Assembly (NCBI GenBank): GCA_030704615.1 | Contig: CM060733.1 | Span: forward strand, 24,428,001-24,492,000 | Reading direction: 5' to 3' | From: Takakia lepidozioides | Lineage: Eukaryota; Streptophyta; Takakiopsida; Takakiales; Takakiaceae | DNA: 64,000 bases | Shown: piece after piece, positions 61,001 through 64,000 of the stretch | Numbering within the stretch: the first letter of the stretch is position 1 | How the letters are laid out: each line of letters begins with the position of its first letter | Notes under the pieces: generated by a model | Databases searched by the model: none | Told to the model about the DNA's origin: nothing | Seen by the model: only the letters and a program-made list of their open reading frames with translations | Translations under genes and position numbers: made by a program

Positions 61001-64000
61001 TTTACTGTTCAAAGATAGGCTTCCTGCCCTGAGTTAAAATTTCAGTGTGGTGCCGAGAGTGGGTAGACCCTTGAGGTCATCCATGATATCCTCCCCCATG
61101 TCACAGACTGGAAACAGGTTCAGGGAAGTTTTATGCCTAACTTCATTTGCATCAGACAATTTACTGGTAACAGACATGGCTTTGGACACTACAGTCTCTA
61201 AGTCAGATTTATCCAACAAGGTCAAGACTTGCGGGTCCAGATTCAGATCCTTGAGAATCTCTTCTACTCTCTTCTGCCAGGACTTAGCCTGTTTGACAGG
61301 GCAGTCCTGGGGTTACATTGCAGGGGAATTGTTGGAAAATTCGTTGATGATGTTTGGTTGTCGATTAGTTCTGATAGTTGGAATGCCAGACCCTGTCCCT
61401 GTGGTCTTCTCGGTGCACACGATGCACATATTTGAGGAGACAAGTAGCTATGATTATGGTGGTAACTTCAGGATGGAGTTGCAGACAAAGAACAAGCCCT
61501 TAGTTTCTCTCAATATCCATTACGTCACTGTACTGGCAACTTAAGTGCATAGATGAGTAGCCATTCTCTCAAGTTCTTCATTTGCTCCCATTCCTCACCT
61601 CACCATCTTACATGTCTCTGAAAGTAGTGTTGTACTGCATGTATGCCTTGTAGCTTTATGTGGTGCTCGGTCCGTCTATGGGTTCAGCCACTTTGTGGAC
61701 TTCAATAAACATCATTCATTCTTTCTCTTTTCACTGGTCACTCATCTCCTATTTTCCAGCTTGACAGACAAGGAAGGAGCTGCCCCTAGTAAGTCTCAAA
61801 ATTCATCTCGTCGGGAGCTTAAGGAAGGGATGCCAAACTCACCCCGAACAGCCACATTGGCTGTTTGGAGCATGCTGACATGCACTCCTCAAGCACCCCA
61901 CTTGAATGGATTCTAGAGACTTAGCCTGGTTGGAGTTATCAACCCATATAGCAGATCCGTACTCCAAGGCAGGTCTAATAACGCGGCAAAGCAAGGTTTT
62001 CTTGACCTCAGAGTTAATCCCTCTGCAGTGTATAAATTTAGTGAGACTCAGCGCTTTGCCCTTGCCAACTTTCTGGATATGTGGAAGAGAGATAGAAAGA
62101 CGCACCAACAGAAGTGTGTGACCACTGTCCTTGAAGTAGCGGACCCGGCATCCTGGTATTATTTTCTTTAACCTTTCAGCCTCGTCTTTACTTGGCAACA
62201 TCTGGTCCTTCCCACTGCAAAACATGTTCAAGGAATTCTTAAGGAAAAGGTTGGAATAAAAGGAAAAACCACCAATTTTCGAGCCCTTTGGCTCTGCCTG
62301 CTTCTCAGAAGAGTGTCTCTACTTCCTGTTGCGTTTTACCACTTCTGACTAGGATGAAGGAACATTGTCAGTTCCTCAGACTGGTTTACAAATATCAGTC
62401 TACACCCTGATTTGGTCATGTTTGTACACAATTGGGCTGAGATGGCTCAATAACTTGCATTCCCCCTCTAAAGCTGGTAAGTGGGGATTCTTCCTTGGGC
62501 CGACCTTGCAAGCACAAGGACTTCGGCTCTGATAGCATGTAATCGTGAGTTGGTGTAGAGGGCTGCAGCATGAAGCGTCTTCAGTTTCCAAAGCAGTGTC
62601 TCCTTGGGCATCACATCTGCCAGAATCTGTACAGGACATGACTCACCAGGTAAATGATCAGCCAGAAGCCTCTCTTTACAGTTAAGTTGATCAAAGGAAT
62701 CTGTCATTGCTCCACAATGATATCTACATGGACCTGTCTCTCCATGATGTCTTGTTCCGCCTATATCCTTTGCACTGGCAATGAGTATCAGATTTTCAGC
62801 ATATTGTCACTGGCCCTTACCTCTCTATGCACATTTCAAAGGAACAAGCTGATTCTATCCTGATCATTGTGGGTACGTGAAAAGAGGGGATGCTAGAGGC
62901 ACAAGGGAGAGAGACCGATAGAGTTGGCAAGAGGGAGAGAAGAGACGAGCGAAGTTGTTCTGCTCTCTCCAGAGGGGAAGCATTCCTCTGAACTTTTGCT
63001 TCCGCCATACGCAAAGGATCCCCTGCATATGCACATCAAACCAGTCTATTTCTTATCAGACCAAGAGTATTTTTTGAGGTCAGTCATACATATTGCTTTA
63101 CAGAGTAACATGCCAAATTCGTCATCTGGGTTTAAGCATCTGCAAGTGAAAATACATCCCAACATGATCTCAGAACAGTAAAGCAAAATATGCTTAGTGA
63201 GGGTCAGGAATTACCCAATATAAAGCTGAGAAGATACGGAACAGAGGAGTAAACATCTGATGGCAATGCGTACACCAAAGGAAACAAGGGCTGGAGCTGT
63301 GACCTATCGAATGACGTAGCTGATTCTCCTCCACAACATCAAAGTTATCAGTCCAGTGTGCAAAACCTCACCTTTCTTTCTTTTGCTGCCTCTTAAAGAT
63401 AGAAGGCTATGGTAAGCCAACATTCGCAGGGAACAGCATGAGTAAATTCAACGACGGAAGGGTGAAAACCCCAGAAATGAGAAAACCTATGCACAAAAAG
63501 AAGGCAATCGTGTCTTTGAGCTTCCTGAATTTCCTTTCTTTCTTTCTCTTCTTTATGCTCTTTTGCGAGGGAAGGGGTAAGACCTTGATCAAATGTAATC
63601 AGAAAATCTCATTGAAAAAAACTTGAGCAAACATTAGAGACTGTGTGTGTCTCTTTCTCTCTGTGGACATTTAAAAGTTCTTCTCTTTGGCCTCCCACAA
63701 CAGGAACAATCTCTCTCTCGGTCTCTCTGATAAACATCCTTTCTGTGTCTAAGAAGCAAACAATCTCTAATATCGATACATGGTGCTAGTCATCCAAGAG
63801 TACCTGGAGGATGTATAACTTACCAGGGTTGGCAAGGACTAAAATCAAGTCTAGTTTAGGGTTGCGCGCCGCAATAGACAGGGCCAAAGCTCCACCAAAG
63901 GAATCACCCATTAAATATATAGGGCTAGATGGCCGGCGCTCCCTCTCTGCTAACACCGTTTCTTCCACCAGTCTTAACAGGCCTGACAATAATTGTCAAA
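55010..64000 (-). CDS. Phytyl-ester-synthase-like hydrolase/acyltransferase, 5' end beyond window
   Basis: Two-domain plastid-type protein: an alpha/beta-hydrolase-like part followed by a DAGAT/PES-type acyltransferase part. The family esterifies phytol and diacylglycerol in plastids. Exons on the minus strand: over 64000-63824 (YLMGDSFGGALALSIAARNP, nucleophile elbow GDSFGG), 62700-62505 (DVMPKETLLWKLK, LHAIRAEVLVLA), 62214-62106 (SGKDQMLPSKDEAERL, DSGHTLLL), 59655-59522, 59128-58894 (GNHMFLGLDLSMFIAEF, IRGLAHPIL), 58396-58262 (LFGAV, VLLYPGGAREALHRK), 57822-57709 (YKLFWPEQSEFVRMAARYG), 55685-55606 (DFDDIRSIPFLKDRLVP), 55304-55195 (APKVPGRLYGICGKPIHTE), 55101-55010 (ADVLYQHVKSEVESGLLYLQ). 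All junctions keep phase from 62700 on. One exon between 63824 and 62700 and the last short exon were not identified. Confidence 0.85.
55930..57290 (-). mobile_element. LINE 3' fragments, two in tandem, inside an acyltransferase intron
   Basis: Minus-strand reading: 56896-56627 gives the end of a reverse transcriptase region (SHTYLGVEFSSNCNWKVHI, ALGLTKFFHCRGI), followed at about 56290-56160 by a zinc-knuckle-like CPSCGQPEDNIHFLIHCPGY, and then the family 3' tail at 55997-55927. A second fragment gives CGQPQDNVHFVIQCPGY at about 57211-57160 and its tail near 56900-56841. Both are broken by stops. These C-terminal Cys-His motifs are typical of Jockey/CR1-like LINEs. Confidence 0.75.
57305..57670 (-). 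repeat. Short LINE 3'-tail copies and an ATTTC-tailed repeat
   Basis: Tail-only copies at 57308-57380 and 57620-57660 share AGACGTTGTTTGCCGTAGCC on +. Between them, 57387-57480 holds a different repeat (GAAATGAAATGGTACTTTAT, then CCGCGGAAAGCTCAAAGAGC) also present at 49855-49935 and 60158-60215 in the same orientation. Each tail ends on the minus strand in CT-rich or ATTTC-rich microsatellite. Confidence 0.7.
59415..61330 (-). mobile_element. LINE tails and a longer LINE 3' fragment inside acyltransferase introns
   Basis: Tail copies occur at 59415-59460 and 60320-60390 (AAGACGTTGCTTGCCATAGC). The fragment 61330-60571 includes a zinc-knuckle-like CPLCGQPEDNIHFLIHCPGY at about 60980-60920, a following helical block (ANHTQQIDACVKGFLEDIWK) and the tail at 60640-60571. 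A copy of the ATTTC-tailed repeat lies at 60158-60215. All have the orientation of the host gene. Confidence 0.75.
61840..62100 (-). mobile_element. LINE reverse-transcriptase C-terminal fragment
   Basis: Minus-strand text LPHIQKVGKGKALSLTKF, then LLCRVIRPALEYGSAIWVDN and LESIQVGCLRSACQHAP, is the region after the polymerase palm in Jockey/CR1-like LINEs. It begins six bases past the acyltransferase donor at 62106, so the intron start sits almost at the LINE boundary. Confidence 0.75.
62701..63823 (-). other. Acyltransferase intron(s); source of the 50068-50582 duplicate
   Basis: 62876-63380 matches 50068-50582 in direct orientation with about 90 per cent similarity by eye. Family comparison predicts about 100 residues (following NP, before DVMPKETLLWKL) that I could not find here, so an exon may be hidden or lost. 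A TTTCTTTCTTTCTC stretch lies near 63535. Confidence 0.5.

Overview
The window is nuclear DNA of a land plant, most likely an early-diverging one (a bryophyte, or possibly a lycophyte). The evidence is spliced plant-type genes: a GDSL esterase, a DYW-class PPR, a Dof-like factor, an NLR whose LRRs are followed by a TPR-like tail, a PQQ-repeat polyvinyl-alcohol-dehydrogenase-like enzyme, a PRP22/DHX8 helicase and a phytyl-ester-synthase-like acyltransferase. They are mixed with plant mobile DNA: MULE, hAT, Copia and LINE. The species cannot be fixed from the sequence alone.

Layout. 1-1.8 kb: a GDSL/IAH1-like esterase copy (-), open at the left edge, with a lost splice donor. 2.3-3.2 kb: a decayed PPR (-). 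4.1-4.3 kb: a small GGGTAA motif array. 5.3-6.4 kb: an intact Dof-like gene (-). 9.1-10.6 kb: a GATGATG/TGACG minisatellite that runs into the 3' end of a broken NLR (10.6-12.9 kb, -). 13.5-13.6 kb: a group II intron domain V-like hairpin. 13.7-16.4 kb: an intact inverted copy of the esterase (+). 17.2-18.6 kb: a frameshifted PPR-DYW (+). 19.1-23.4 kb: AT-rich DNA holding arrays of palindromic CCTTAG repeats.

24.1-36 kb is the most striking part. It is one large Mutator-like element with a Ulp1/C48-protease gene on + (25.6-31.4 kb) and a MULE transposase gene on - (32.3-35.5 kb), arranged tail to tail. A short motif, CAGTCYGCTGG, is scattered through the whole element. On each gene's own sense strand it reads CAGTCYGCTG in the 5' flanks and introns, and the reverse complement (CAGCAGACTG, coding Gln-Gln-Thr) in the exonic linkers.

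36.2-38.6 kb: an intact four-exon PQQ-repeat gene (-). 40.9-41.8 kb: a Copia fragment, apparently cut by a CACTA-like end. 42.5-42.9 kb: a non-autonomous hAT with TIRs and TSD. 44.3-47.6 kb: an intronless PRP22/DHX8 helicase (+) with three frame breaks. 47.9-50.6 kb: a decayed partial duplicate of the acyltransferase gene. 50.6-53.7 kb: a LINE ORF1/endonuclease fragment split by a 906-bp insertion with a 10-bp TSD. 54-64 kb: the acyltransferase gene (-), at least ten exons with matching splice phases, its introns filled with fragments and 3' tails of one LINE family.

The host genes form no operon or pathway. They are independent loci in a region shaped by duplication, inversion and repeated transposon insertion.
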